Shown here piece after piece: positions 15,765 to 25,285 of a stretch of DNA of 64,000 nucleotides; within the stretch, counting starts at the first letter, position 1; the number at the start of each line of letters is the position of its first letter. The translations under genes were made by a program, and so were the position numbers. The notes below the pieces were generated by a model. That model saw only the letters and a program-made list of their open reading frames with translations, was not told where the DNA came from and did no database searches. Origin of the DNA: Enterobacter asburiae (lineage in GTDB: Bacteria; Pseudomonadota; Gammaproteobacteria; Enterobacterales; Enterobacteriaceae); assembly GCF_024599655.1 (NCBI RefSeq), contig NZ_CP102247.1, positions 1-64,000 on the forward strand, given 5' to 3'.

Positions 15765-17090
15765 ATGAGTTCGTTATATCAATCCATGGTCGCGGTGATT
15801 GAGCAGTCAATTACTCCGCTGGCCGCAAAGCTGGGCCAGCAAAAGTATGTGATTGCCATCCGCGACGGCTTTACCGCCGCGCTGCCGTTTATGATCATCG
15901 GCTCGTTTATGCTGGTGTTCATCTTCCCGCCGTTCTCGGCGGATACCACCAACAGCTTCGCCCGCGGCTGGCTGGATTTCTCCCAGACCTACCGCGAGCA
16001 GCTGATGCTGCCGTTTAACCTCAGCATGGGCGTGATGACCTTCTTCATCTCGGTGGGAATTGGGGCAAGCCTGGGGCGTCAGTTTAACCTCGACCCGGTG
16101 ATGTCCGGCCTGCTGGCCTTTATGGCCTTCCTGCTGGTCGCCGCGCCCTATGCCGATGGTAAAATCTCGACCCAGTATCTCTCCGGCCAGGGGATTTTCA
16201 CCGCGCTTATCACCGCGATTTACTCCACCCGCGTCTATGCGTGGCTGAAGCAGAACAACGTGACCATCCGCCTGCCGAAGGAAGTGCCCACCGGCGTGGC
16301 GCGTTCGTTTGAGATCCTGATCCCGGTGATGGTGGTGATCGGCACGCTGCACCCGTTGAACCTGTTCATCGAAGCGCAGACCGGAATGATTATCCCGCAG
16401 GCGATCATGCACCTGCTGGAGCCGCTGGTGTCCGCCTCTGACTCCCTGCCCGCTATTCTGCTCTCCGTGCTGCTGTGCCAGATCTTCTGGTTCGCCGGTA
16501 TTCACGGCTCGCTGATCGTCACCGGCATCATGAACCCGTTCTGGATGGCGAACCTCTCCGCAAACCAGGCGGCGCTGGCTGCAGGCGCGGCGCTGCCGCA
16601 CGTTTACCTGCAGGGCTTCTGGGATCACTACCTGCTGATTGGCGGCGTAGGCTCCACGCTGCCGCTGGCGTTCCTGCTGCTGCGCAGCCGCGTTACCCAC
16701 CTGCGCACCATCGGCAAAATGGGCGTAGTGCCAAGCTTCTTTAACATCAACGAACCGATTCTGTTCGGCGCGCCGATCATCATGAACCCGATGCTGTTTA
16801 TCCCGTTCGTGTTCGTTCCGCTGGTCAACGCCTGCCTGGCGTACGGTGCAACGAAGCTCGGCTGGCTGGCGCAGGTTGTGTCGTTGACCCCGTGGACCAC
16901 CCCTGCACCGATTGGCGCCTCGTGGGCGGCGAACTGGGCGCTCAGCCCGGTGGTGATGTGCCTGGTCTGTATGGTGATGTCCGCGCTGATGTACCTGCCG
17001 TTCCTGCGCGCCTATGAGCGTACGCTCATCAAAAACGAAGAGCAGAAAGCCCAGGCAACCGTCGGTAACGCTGAAGCCGCCAGCAATTAA
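15765..17090 (+). CDS. PTS EIIC sugar permease, cellobiose family
   Basis: A 441-residue inner-membrane permease of the Lac/cellobiose EIIC family, which carries the sugar across as EIIB phosphorylates it. Multiple hydrophobic segments and the family motif region FFNINEPILFGAPI, part of the substrate site, are present. It follows the IIB gene by 11 bp, and the glucosidase gene begins 17 bp after its end. Confidence 0.93.
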   Translation: MSSLYQSMVAVIEQSITPLAAKLGQQKYVIAIRDGFTAALPFMIIGSFMLVFIFPPFSADTTNSFARGWLDFSQTYREQLMLPFNLSMGVMTFFISVGIGASLGRQFNLDPVMSGLLAFMAFLLVAAPYADGKISTQYLSGQGIFTALITAIYSTRVYAWLKQNNVTIRLPKEVPTGVARSFEILIPVMVVIGTLHPLNLFIEAQTGMIIPQAIMHLLEPLVSASDSLPAILLSVLLCQIFWFAGIHGSLIVTGIMNPFWMANLSANQAALAAGAALPHVYLQGFWDHYLLIGGVGSTLPLAFLLLRSRVTHLRTIGKMGVVPSFFNINEPILFGAPIIMNPMLFIPFVFVPLVNACLAYGATKLGWLAQVVSLTPWTTPAPIGASWAANWALSPVVMCLVCMVMSALMYLPFLRAYERTLIKNEEQKAQATVGNAEAASN

Positions 17091-17107
17091 GTCAAAGAGG
17101 AAGAGTC

Positions 17108-18484
17108 ATGAAATACGCATTTCCCGATAGCTTCTGGTGGGGCAGCGCAAGCTCCGCTCTCCAGACGGAAGGGGCAAGAGAGGGGGAAACCACGTGGGAT
17201 TACTGGTTTTCCCGCGAGCCGAACCGTTTTCACAACGGCGTGGGGCCGCAGCAGACCTCCACGTTCTATCAGCACTGGAAAACGGATATTCAGCTGTTAA
17301 AGCAGCTGAACCACAACAGCTTTCGCACCTCGATTAGCTGGGCGCGCCTGATCCCCGACGGTATCGGTGAAGTGAACCCGGAGGCGGTCGATTTTTACAA
17401 TCAGGTCATTGATGAGCTGAATGAACAGGGCATCACGCCGTTTATCACCCTGTTCCACTTCGACATGCCGATGGCGATGCAGGAAATCGGCGGCTGGGAA
17501 AACCGCGACGTGGTGGAGGCCTACGCCCGCTATGCGCAGATTTGCTTCGAGCTGTTTGGCGATCGCGTGCTGCACTGGTTTACCTTCAACGAGCCGATCG
17601 TGCCGGTGGAAGGCGGTTATCTGTACGACTTCCACTATCCGAACGTGGTGGATTTTCGTCGGGCGGCCACCGTGGCGTATCACACCGTGCTGGCCCACGC
17701 GAAGGCGGTTCAGGCTTACCGCGCCGGACATTACGCAGGTGAGATCGGCATCGTGCTAAACCTGACGCCCTCGTACCCGCGCTCGCAGAACCCGGCAGAC
17801 GTGAAGGCGGCGCACATCGCGGACCTGATGTTTAACCGCAGCTTCCTTGACCCGGTCCTGCGAGGGGAATACCCGGCGGACCTGGTGGCGCTGCTGAAAT
17901 CCTACGATCAATTACCCGCCTGTAAACCGGAAGACGGTTTCCTGATTGCGGAAGGGAAAATCGACCTGCTCGGCGTGAACTACTATCAGCCGCGTCGCGT
18001 GAAGTGTCGCGACAGCGCGGTGAACCCGCAGGCGCCGTTTATGCCGGAGTGGTTCTTTGATAGCTACGAGATGCCGGGCCGCAAGATGAACCCGTACCGC
18101 GGCTGGGAAATCTACGAGCCGGGTATTTACGATATTCTGGTCAACCTGCGCGACAATTACGGCAACCCTCGCTGCTTTATTTCTGAAAACGGCATGGGCG
18201 TCGAAAACGAGCAGCGCTTTATTGAAAACGGGCAGATTAACGATCAATACCGCATCGAGTTTATTTCCGAACATTTAGCCTGGCTGCATAAGGGTATTAG
18301 CGAAGGGTGCAATTGTCTTGGCTATCATATGTGGACGTTTATTGATAACTGGTCGTGGTGCAACGCGTATAAAAATCGCTACGGATTTATCCAGCTCGAT
18401 TTAAAGACGCAGCAGCGCACCATTAAGAAAAGCGGCGAGTGGTTTGCCGTCACCGCCTTAAATAATAGTTTTGATAAAGAGTAA
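17108..18484 (+). CDS. 6-phospho-beta-glucosidase, glycoside hydrolase family 1
   Basis: A 458-residue cytoplasmic GH1 enzyme that cleaves the phosphorylated beta-glucoside delivered by the PTS. The acid/base Glu162 lies in FTFNEP and the nucleophile Glu360 in FISENGMG. The active-site end SWCNAYKNRYGF carries the Ser/Lys/Tyr group that binds the 6-phosphate, supporting a phospho-glycosidase. AAGAGG lies upstream of the ATG. The IIA gene starts at its stop codon. Confidence 0.94.
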   Translation: MKYAFPDSFWWGSASSALQTEGAREGETTWDYWFSREPNRFHNGVGPQQTSTFYQHWKTDIQLLKQLNHNSFRTSISWARLIPDGIGEVNPEAVDFYNQVIDELNEQGITPFITLFHFDMPMAMQEIGGWENRDVVEAYARYAQICFELFGDRVLHWFTFNEPIVPVEGGYLYDFHYPNVVDFRRAATVAYHTVLAHAKAVQAYRAGHYAGEIGIVLNLTPSYPRSQNPADVKAAHIADLMFNRSFLDPVLRGEYPADLVALLKSYDQLPACKPEDGFLIAEGKIDLLGVNYYQPRRVKCRDSAVNPQAPFMPEWFFDSYEMPGRKMNPYRGWEIYEPGIYDILVNLRDNYGNPRCFISENGMGVENEQRFIENGQINDQYRIEFISEHLAWLHKGISEGCNCLGYHMWTFIDNWSWCNAYKNRYGFIQLDLKTQQRTIKKSGEWFAVTALNNSFDKE

Positions 18485-18792
18485 TGATGATGATCGCACT
18501 AGAAGAAGCCGTAATGGAAATTATCGTCAATGCCGGACAGTCCCGCAGCCTGTGCTTTGAGGCGCTGCACGCGGCGCGCCAGGGCAACATTGACGAGGCC
18601 AAAAGCCTGCTGCGCGAAGCCGACGGCTACGCGCGCCAGGCGCACAAGATGCAGACCAAACTGATCGAGCAGGATGCGGGCGAAGGCCGCCAGCCGATGA
18701 CGTTAATCATGGTGCACGCGCAGGATCATTTAATGAACTCCTTATTAGCGCGTGAATTATCCGAAGAAATTATTCATTTATACCAGAGATAA
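18484..18792 (+). CDS. PTS EIIA component, lactose/cellobiose family
   Basis: A 102-residue helical phosphotransfer protein of the Lac EIIA family. The phosphorylated His is in MVHAQDHLM (His78, with His82 nearby). It overlaps the glucosidase stop (TAATG). It closes the sugar-transport set; a ~137-bp gap follows before the porin gene. Confidence 0.92.
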   Translation: MMMIALEEAVMEIIVNAGQSRSLCFEALHAARQGNIDEAKSLLREADGYARQAHKMQTKLIEQDAGEGRQPMTLIMVHAQDHLMNSLLARELSEEIIHLYQR

Positions 18793-18929
18793 TCTATGGC
18801 GAAATAAATTACTGTAATACCTCTGTACCCTAAATAGAGATCCACTTGTTCTGATGATAGCGACATACTCTGTCAGATCGGAGCGGGATGGTTATTGTCT
18901 GAATAAAATTAAACTATATTGAGATAACC

Positions 18930-20309
18930 ATGAATACGATTAAAAAACTTCCATTAACCATGGCGGTTATCGCCGCGCTTTGCCCAATTTCCGTGCTCGC
19001 GCAAGAATTCACCCAAGAGCAAATCGACGCCATTGTGGCGAAAGCGGTGGATAAAGCCCTGGCCGAACGTCAGGCCAAAATGGATGCGGCGGTCGCGAAA
19101 AAAGCGGACGTGGTGACCGAGCCGCAAAGCGCGGCGCAATCTCCCGATATGGCGATCCCGTTCGGGATTAAATTTACCGGCTACGCCCGCTACGGCGCGC
19201 ACTTTCAGGCCGCCGATCAGAAATACGTGGCGGTGGACGGCTCCTACAACGGCGCGTCCGCGATTGGTCGTCTGGGCAACGAAGGCAACGGCGGGGAATT
19301 CCAGCTCTCCAAGGCCTTCAAGGGTGAAAACGGCGCCATCTGGGACATCAACGTGATGATCGACCACTGGGGCGACGAAGTTAACCTGAAAAAAGCCTAC
19401 GCGGGGGTGACCAACATTATGGCCTCCAACCCGAACGCCTATTTCTGGGCCGGCCGTGACTTCCACCAGCGTCCGCAGCAGGGCATCAACGACTACTTCT
19501 GGATGAACCACGACGGCCAGGGTGCCGGGGTGAAGAACTTCGACATCGGCGGCGTGCAGTTCGACGTCGCTGCCGTCGCGGCGGTGGAATCCTGTAGCCC
19601 GGAAGTGATGGAAGACGAAGCCAACCCGTCGCGCATCACCTGTACCGGCGGTTCCGGCACGGGCGACAAAGGCAACTACGCCGCGACCTCAAAAATCCAC
19701 GGCATGAAGCTCGGCCCGATCGACATGGAGCTGTACGCCAACTACGGCTTTGACTCCAAGGCAGTGGAGAGTGATGAGCGTCTGAACGCGTGGCAGGGCG
19801 GCGTGGTGTTGAGCCACACCAACGACAGCGGCGTGAACAAGGTGATTGCCCGCTACTCCGATAACGCGGACAACAGCGTGTTCAACAAAACCGAGGATCT
19901 GACCACGGTCTACGCCAGCTTCGAAGGGCTGTACAAATTCACCCAGGCGACGCAGGTGGAGTACATCCTCGCCTTCCACGACTACGACAACAGCCGCGAT
20001 AAGACCGACAACCGTAAGAACTACAACGCCATCGTGCGCCCAATGCACTGGTGGAACGACGTTCACTCCACCTGGCTGGAAGCGGGCTGGCAGCACGTTG
20101 ATTACGACAACGGCGGCGACAACAAGGGCTGGAAGCTGACCCTGTCGCAGAACATGTCTATCGCCATGGGCCCGGAGTTCCGCCCGATGCTGCGCTTCTA
20201 CGTGACCGGCGGCAAAGTGGATAACGAACGCACCGCGCGCGTGAACGGCACCAAAGACGAAACCCTCGACGACTTCAACATCGGCGCGATGTGGGAGGCG
20301 TGGTTCTAG
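18930..20309 (+). CDS. LamB/BglH-type carbohydrate porin
   Basis: A 459-residue outer-membrane maltoporin-family channel, probably admitting beta-glucosides. A signal peptide ends at VLA around residue 24, then comes a short helical/coiled N-terminal segment (~residues 28-60) as in ScrY/BglH-like porins, then the 18-strand barrel ending in aromatic Phe. Context with the PTS operon suggests co-induction. The 137-bp gap upstream may hold its own promoter. Confidence 0.9.
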   Translation: MNTIKKLPLTMAVIAALCPISVLAQEFTQEQIDAIVAKAVDKALAERQAKMDAAVAKKADVVTEPQSAAQSPDMAIPFGIKFTGYARYGAHFQAADQKYVAVDGSYNGASAIGRLGNEGNGGEFQLSKAFKGENGAIWDINVMIDHWGDEVNLKKAYAGVTNIMASNPNAYFWAGRDFHQRPQQGINDYFWMNHDGQGAGVKNFDIGGVQFDVAAVAAVESCSPEVMEDEANPSRITCTGGSGTGDKGNYAATSKIHGMKLGPIDMELYANYGFDSKAVESDERLNAWQGGVVLSHTNDSGVNKVIARYSDNADNSVFNKTEDLTTVYASFEGLYKFTQATQVEYILAFHDYDNSRDKTDNRKNYNAIVRPMHWWNDVHSTWLEAGWQHVDYDNGGDNKGWKLTLSQNMSIAMGPEFRPMLRFYVTGGKVDNERTARVNGTKDETLDDFNIGAMWEAWF

Positions 20310-20324
20310 TACAGCGCCGTTTGT

Positions 20325-20400
20325 TTCGCCCGGCGGCGCTGCGCTTGCACGGGCCTACAAAACCTTGTAGGCCGGGTAAGCGCAGCGCCACCCGGCAAGA
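20325..20400. repeat. REP/BIME palindromic element
   Basis: Two inverted REP units (CGCCCGGCGGCGCTGCGC and TGTAGGCCGGGTAAGCGCAG) form the usual pair between the porin gene and yicL. Confidence 0.85.
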
Positions 20401-20443
20401 TCCCATGTTATGCTAGAAAAAAATTAACATAGCAGGGGAGAAC

Positions 20444-21349
20444 ATGGGTTCCACACGTAAAGGGATGCTAAACGTCCTGATCGCCGCCGTTTTATGGGGC
20501 AGCTCGGGGGTTTGCGCGCAGTACATCATGGAGAAAAGCCACATTTCTTCGCCTTACCTGACCATGGTTCGCCTGCTGTTTACCGGCGTGATCCTGCTGA
20601 CGCTCTCCTTCGTTCACGGCGACAAGATTTTCTCGGTCATCAAGCATCGCAAAGACGCCCTCAGCCTGCTGATTTTCTCGCTGGTCGGCGCGCTCACCGT
20701 GCAGCTCACCTTCCTGCTGACGATTGAAAAATCCAACGCCGCGACCGCTACCGTGCTGCAGTTTCTGTCGCCGACCATCATTGTGGCGTGGTTCGCCCTG
20801 GCGCGGAAAAAGCGTCCCGGCGTGTTTGTGCTGTCGGCCATCATGACGTCGCTTATCGGCACCTTCCTGCTGGTCACCCACGGCGACCCAACCTCGCTCT
20901 CTATCTCGCCTGCCGCGCTGTTCTTCGGCATCGCCTCGGCGTTTGCCGCCGCGTTTTATACGACGTACCCGTCAACGCTGATCGCCCGCTACGGCACGCT
21001 GCCGATTGTCGGCTGGAGCATGTTGATTGCCGGATTGATGCTGACGCCGTTCTACGCCGGGCGCGGGACCACGTTCGTCATTGACGGCAGCCTGCTGCTG
21101 GCGTTTTTCTATCTGGTGGTGATTGGCACCGCGCTGACGTTCAGCCTGTATCTGAAAGGCGCACAGATGATCGGCGGGCCGAAGGCGAGCATTCTGAGCT
21201 GCGCCGAGCCGCTGAGCAGCGCGCTGCTGTCGGTGATTTTGCTGGGCGTGGCGTTCACCCTGCCGGACTGGCTGGGGACGCTGCTGATCGTGTCGTCGGT
21301 GGTGCTGATTTCGATGGATTCGCGGAGAAGGGTTAAGGCATCGGCGTAG
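20444..21349 (+). CDS. yicL: EamA/DMT-family inner-membrane transporter YicL
   Basis: A 301-residue protein with ten predicted membrane segments in two EamA repeats, closely resembling E. coli YicL along its whole length (for example SNAATATVLQFLSPTIIVAW). The substrate is unknown; the family exports metabolites. In E. coli yicL is followed by nlpA, yicS and nepI; here only nepI remains, after repeats and an insertion sequence. Confidence 0.9.
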   Translation: MGSTRKGMLNVLIAAVLWGSSGVCAQYIMEKSHISSPYLTMVRLLFTGVILLTLSFVHGDKIFSVIKHRKDALSLLIFSLVGALTVQLTFLLTIEKSNAATATVLQFLSPTIIVAWFALARKKRPGVFVLSAIMTSLIGTFLLVTHGDPTSLSISPAALFFGIASAFAAAFYTTYPSTLIARYGTLPIVGWSMLIAGLMLTPFYAGRGTTFVIDGSLLLAFFYLVVIGTALTFSLYLKGAQMIGGPKASILSCAEPLSSALLSVILLGVAFTLPDWLGTLLIVSSVVLISMDSRRRVKASA

Positions 21350-21381
21350 CCTGATGTCCTCACCCTAACCCTCTCCCCATA

Positions 21382-21431
21382 GGGGAGAGGGGACGGCTCG
21401 GTGCTGTCTTTTCACCCTCGCCCCTTTGGGG
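21382..21431 (+). repeat. 50-bp intergenic repeat, first copy
   Basis: This unit, beginning GGGGAGAGGGGACGG and ending CGCCCCTTTGGGG, is repeated exactly at 22716-22765. Without the insertion element the two copies would be directly adjacent. Flanking CCCTCTCCCC/GGGGAGAGGG hairpins suggest an intergenic palindromic element that was tandemly duplicated. Confidence 0.9.
21423..21431. repeat. Target-site duplication, left
   Basis: CCTTTGGGG is present here and again at 22711-22719, directly flanking the insertion element. Nine base pairs is the duplication length of the IS10 group of the IS4 family. Confidence 0.93.
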
Positions 21432-22710
21432 CTGAGGGTTCCCCAGAAAAATGAAAAGCACGATGAAGTGTGATCTACTGGTTGCGCTAACAAATCAGAA
21501 GAGACCTCATCGTGCCTTTACAGACAGTCTGCCAGAAATTTTTCTCCGCGTCTTTACCTGACATTCACAGCTTCCGGGTCAATGTCCTTGTTTCCATGGC
21601 CGTCGCCCTCACGCACGGGGCCAACCTGACCCTGACCAGCCTTGGACGTACCCTTCCCGGCAGGGCGCACGTCAAAAATAAAATTAAACGTGTCGACCGT
21701 GCCCTGGGTAATACCGCCCTTCACCGTGATATTCCCCGTATTCAGCACCTGCTCACACATACCATCACCTCCCTGATGCCCTTCTGCATAATTGCTGTCG
21801 ACTGGACAGGCTGGCATGACAGGAACTGGCATCTTCTGCGGGCAAGCCTGGTCTGTAATGGGCGTTCACTTCCGCTTATGAGTGAGGTTGTTCCCGCAGA
21901 GCTGGCACAGAACAGTGATGTCCAGTGCCGCTTCCTTGACCGCCTGCATGATGCCATCCCGAAAGATAAAGCCGTCACCATCATTACGGATGCAGGCTTC
22001 CGGACAGACTGGTTCCGGCATGTGAGCCTGCTGGGCTGGCGCTTCACCGGCAGGGTCAGGGGCTGTATCAGCTTCCGGCTGGAGGATGAGAAAAAGTGGA
22101 TGAAAATCAGTGAGCTTGAGGCTACCGGACAACCGGTCTGCGTGGGTTACGGTGTCCTGTCCCGTAAACCACGAACGCCCTGTTACGGCCGGTTTTATCT
22201 GCACAGGCGCCCGGAAGCAGGGCGTCACGGAAAGGGAGGAATGCCAAAAACACAGCGGGAACACCGCAGCAGCGCCCGTGAGCCCTGGCTGCTGTTCAGT
22301 AATGCAGAGGGACTGGAGCCACACCAGATAATGGCGCTGTACAGCCGCCGAATGCAGATAGAACAGAACTTCCGGGACGACAAAAGTCCCCGCTTCGGGT
22401 TCGGTCTGAGGCTGAGCCGGAGTCAGGGAAAAGGGCGGCTGGAAGTGCTGAATATGGTCGCGGCAATGGCAAGTCTGGTGATGTGGCTGGCAGGTTACAG
22501 GGCAGAAAGACAGTGTTTACACTGGCACTATCAGGCAAGCAGCATCAGGCACAGGCGGGTGCTGTCATACCTGAGTCTGGCAGAAGAAGTCATCCGGCAT
22601 GAGCCTGGAAAAGTGAGACGGCTAAATATAGGTAACGAGATGAAAAAGCTGGGAAAAGAGTACAGTAATATGGTCATGGTGGCATGACCATATTACTGGG
22701 GATCCCTCAG
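21432..22710 (+). mobile_element. IS4-family (IS10-group) insertion sequence, complete
   Basis: A 1279-bp element with terminal inverted repeats CTGAGGGTTCCCCAG... and, inverted, CTGAGGGATCCCCAG..., matching at 19 of the first 22 bases. It is flanked by a perfect 9-bp target duplication CCTTTGGGG. Ends starting CTGA and 9-bp duplications are typical of IS10-like elements. One intact transposase fills it, so it looks recent and active. It landed in an intergenic repeat and breaks no gene. Confidence 0.95.
21512..22687 (+). CDS. IS4-family DDE transposase
   Basis: A 391-residue transposase that cuts and pastes the element. The catalytic Asp residues are in AVDWTGWHD and ITDAGFRTDW, and the IS4 signature Y-(2)-R-(3)-E-(6)-K is exact in YSRRMQIEQNFRDDK. 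The start is GTG at 21512, 80 bp inside the left end; the stop is 23 bp from the right end. No frameshift is visible. Confidence 0.95.
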   Translation: MPLQTVCQKFFSASLPDIHSFRVNVLVSMAVALTHGANLTLTSLGRTLPGRAHVKNKIKRVDRALGNTALHRDIPRIQHLLTHTITSLMPFCIIAVDWTGWHDRNWHLLRASLVCNGRSLPLMSEVVPAELAQNSDVQCRFLDRLHDAIPKDKAVTIITDAGFRTDWFRHVSLLGWRFTGRVRGCISFRLEDEKKWMKISELEATGQPVCVGYGVLSRKPRTPCYGRFYLHRRPEAGRHGKGGMPKTQREHRSSAREPWLLFSNAEGLEPHQIMALYSRRMQIEQNFRDDKSPRFGFGLRLSRSQGKGRLEVLNMVAAMASLVMWLAGYRAERQCLHWHYQASSIRHRRVLSYLSLAEEVIRHEPGKVRRLNIGNEMKKLGKEYSNMVMVA

Positions 22711-22719
22711 CCTTTGGGG
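22711..22719. repeat. Target-site duplication, right
   Basis: CCTTTGGGG, identical to 21423-21431, directly abuts the right inverted repeat of the insertion element. Confidence 0.93.
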
Positions 22720-22765
22720 AGAGGGGACGGCTCGGTGCTGTCTTTTCACCCTCGCCCCTTTGGGG
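22716..22765 (+). repeat. 50-bp intergenic repeat, second copy
   Basis: Exact second copy of 21382-21431. It continues into GGGGAGAGGGCCGGGGTGAGG, which pairs with the CACCCTCGCCCC before it as a hairpin that may terminate nepI or yicL transcripts. Confidence 0.9.
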
Positions 22766-22796
22766 AGAGGGCCGGGGTGAGGGGGGGGAAATTGAC

Positions 22797-23987
22797 TTAC
22801 TTCGCCTTAACCTTCCCTGCCACCAGCAGCGCCGTCAGCAGCATCAGCGTACCGGAAATTACCAGCGGCGACGTCAGCCCCAGATGGTCAAGCGCCACGC
22901 CGCCAATGGCCGCGCCGCAGGTATTCGCCAGCTGGATCACCGCCACCTGAATCGAGCCGGCTTTTTCAGCCTGATCGGCCAGCGTGCGGGTGATCCACGT
23001 CGACCAGCCCACCGGCACCAGCGCAAAGGCAAAGCCCCAGATAATTGCAATCGCCGACGCAACCCACTTATCGCTGCCCCACAGCACCAGCACCGTGGCA
23101 CTGACCGCCAGCACCAGCGGCGCGCCCGCCAGCGCCACCTTCAGGGAGCGTTTCAGGAACTGGGACGACAGCGAGGTACCAACAAAGCTGGCGATACCGA
23201 AGCTCAGCAGCACCAGCGTCAGGCCGTCCACGTCAAAGCCCGCCATGGTCATAAACACCGGGCGGATGTAGGTGAAGAAGGCAAACTGCCCGGCAAATGA
23301 CATAAAGATGGCGGTCATCCCCGCCAGCACGCCGGGGCGCTTCAGCAGCGCGAACATGTTCTGTTTGTGGTGCGCCGCTTCGCCCGGCAGCGACGGCAGC
23401 GCTTTCCACACCCAAATGATGCAGAGCAGGCCCATCACCGCCGCAGCGTTGAAGACGTTACGCCAGCCGATAATCCCCCCGAGGAAGCTGCCGAGCGGCG
23501 CGGCAATCACCAGCGCGATAGAGACCGCACCGAAGATAACGGAAAGCGCTTTTGGCACCGTGCGCGCGGGCACCAGGCGCATGGTGAGCGAGGCCGACAT
23601 CGCCCAGAAGCCGCCGAGCCCCAGACCAAGACAGGCGCGACCGAGCAGCAGCAGAGTGAAGCTTTCAGCGAAGGAGACCAGCATGCAGGAGAGCGTCAGC
23701 AGCACGCTGAACAGGATGACCACCTTGCGGCGGTCGATAGTGCCAATCACCTGGGTGATAAACAGGCTGGCGAACATCGCCACGAAGGCGGTGACGGTAA
23801 CGGATTGGCCCGCCACGCCCTCGGAAATGCCCAGATCCTGCGCCATCGGCGTCAGCAGGCTCACCGGCAGAAACTCAACGGTAATCAGGCAGGCGACGCA
23901 GAACGCCACGGCGAAAACGGCCGACCAGTTGGGGCGAGAAACCTCTTTGGTCTGCGGTCTGGTCGTGGGCTGGATATGTTCTGTCAT
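22797..23987 (-). CDS. nepI: Purine ribonucleoside exporter NepI (MFS)
   Basis: A 396-residue, 12-helix major facilitator of the DHA1 family that exports inosine, guanosine and related nucleosides with proton antiport. It closely matches E. coli NepI (YicM), with the family segment SGFWAMSASLTMRL-like (here GGFWAMSASLTMRLVP). It is transcribed toward the insertion element. In E. coli it is next to yicN; here a four-gene accessory block lies between. Confidence 0.92.
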   Translation of the reverse strand: MTEHIQPTTRPQTKEVSRPNWSAVFAVAFCVACLITVEFLPVSLLTPMAQDLGISEGVAGQSVTVTAFVAMFASLFITQVIGTIDRRKVVILFSVLLTLSCMLVSFAESFTLLLLGRACLGLGLGGFWAMSASLTMRLVPARTVPKALSVIFGAVSIALVIAAPLGSFLGGIIGWRNVFNAAAVMGLLCIIWVWKALPSLPGEAAHHKQNMFALLKRPGVLAGMTAIFMSFAGQFAFFTYIRPVFMTMAGFDVDGLTLVLLSFGIASFVGTSLSSQFLKRSLKVALAGAPLVLAVSATVLVLWGSDKWVASAIAIIWGFAFALVPVGWSTWITRTLADQAEKAGSIQVAVIQLANTCGAAIGGVALDHLGLTSPLVISGTLMLLTALLVAGKVKAK

Positions 23988-24194
23988 GGCGTCACCTGAA
24001 GATAAAAACGTGCGGAAAAGTCGCGCAGTTTATCATCAAAAGTGTGACGGATTTAACGATTTGACAACTTTTGTCGTTTTTAATGAGCCAGGAAGGAGAT
24101 CGTCATCGACTGATACCTTTTCAGCATAACGAAAATGAAAATTCAGTATCCACATTTGAGGTGAAACAATCATAGCGTCTGAAAAGGAGAAACT

Positions 24195-25193
24195 ATGAAA
24201 ACACGTACTTTATCTCAAAATCTTACCGTCAGTGCTGTCGGCTATGGTGCCATGGGTCTGAGTGAATTTTATGGCCAGACCAATGACAACGCCTCGCTGC
24301 AGGTATTGCATAGCCTCATCGATCTGAACGTGACGTTTATTGATACCGCAAATTTATATGGCCGTGGCCATAATGAAAGACTGATCGGTCATTTTCTTGC
24401 CGGGCTGGATAAAAGCACTCGCGAGCAGTTCAAAATAGCCACGAAGTGCGGCATCGCGCGCTCGCCTGACGAGTCTTACGCCCGCACCATCAACAATACG
24501 CCTGACTATATCATCCGCTGCTGTAATGAGTCCCTCAAGCGGCTTGGCGTGGAGCGAATCGACCTCTTTTATCTTCACAGACTGAGTAACACCACCCCGG
24601 TCGAAGAGAGTATGGATTGCCTGCACGCCCTGGTTAAAGAGGGCAAGATTAACCACATCGGCCTTTGCGAAGTGTCCGCTGCAACGCTGCAGCGCGCCCA
24701 TGCGGTACATCCGGTCACCGCGCTGCAAACGGAATATTCTCTTTGGACACGCGACATCGAGGAAAGCATTCTTCCGGTCGTTAAAGAGTTAGGGATTGGT
24801 CTGGTGCCCTACTCGCCTCTTGGCAGAGGCTTCCTGACGGGAAAATACCTGAACAATAGCGAGTTTGCAGAAGATGATTTCCGTAGAAATAACGAACGTT
24901 TTGTTCAGTCCAGCCTCGATCATAATCGCCAGCTGCTTGATATCATCCACCCGCTGGCGGCGAAGTACGGCTGTACCGCAGGTCAGATTGCCCTTGCCTG
25001 GCTGTTAGCGCAATACGATCGGCTGGTTCCCATTCCTGGCACTAAGCACCTCAACTATCTGACCGAGAATGCGCAAGCAGCCGACATTGTGCTTGATATG
25101 AACGACATTGAATCATTGAACAACCTTCATCGTCGGATAGCGATCAAAGGCGATCGCTATTCCGCCGAGGGTATGAAGGGCGTGAACGCCTGA
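24195..25193 (+). CDS. Aldo/keto reductase
   Basis: A 332-residue NADPH-dependent oxidoreductase with a (beta/alpha)8 barrel. The catalytic tetrad is visible: Asp and Tyr in FIDTANLYG, Lys in IATKCG and His in FYLHR. The C-terminal region IPIPGTK-type (here VPIPGTKHLNYL) binds the cofactor. A strong ribosome site AAAAGGAG precedes the ATG. It faces an MFS exporter gene across a shared terminator; the physiological substrate is unknown. Confidence 0.9.
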   Translation: MKTRTLSQNLTVSAVGYGAMGLSEFYGQTNDNASLQVLHSLIDLNVTFIDTANLYGRGHNERLIGHFLAGLDKSTREQFKIATKCGIARSPDESYARTINNTPDYIIRCCNESLKRLGVERIDLFYLHRLSNTTPVEESMDCLHALVKEGKINHIGLCEVSAATLQRAHAVHPVTALQTEYSLWTRDIEESILPVVKELGIGLVPYSPLGRGFLTGKYLNNSEFAEDDFRRNNERFVQSSLDHNRQLLDIIHPLAAKYGCTAGQIALAWLLAQYDRLVPIPGTKHLNYLTENAQAADIVLDMNDIESLNNLHRRIAIKGDRYSAEGMKGVNA

Positions 25194-25208
25194 TACCTCA
25201 TCATGAAA

Positions 25209-25238
25209 TAAAAAAACCGGGTAATCCCGGTTTTTTTT
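25209..25238. terminator. Bidirectional intrinsic terminator
   Basis: AAAAAACCGGG-TAAT-CCCGGTTTTTTTT between the convergent aldo/keto reductase and MFS genes. A and T runs on both sides allow termination in both directions. Confidence 0.9.
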
Positions 25239-25285
25239 ATCCGTTGTCGGCAATCATAATTTTTCATCCATGCCGTATGCGGGCG

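Noticed and set aside
21423..22719. Assigning the insertion element to IS10 itself
   Set aside because: The transposase is clearly different from IS10 and the target CCTTTGGGG does not fit the IS10 preference NGCTNAGCN; only group-level placement is supported.
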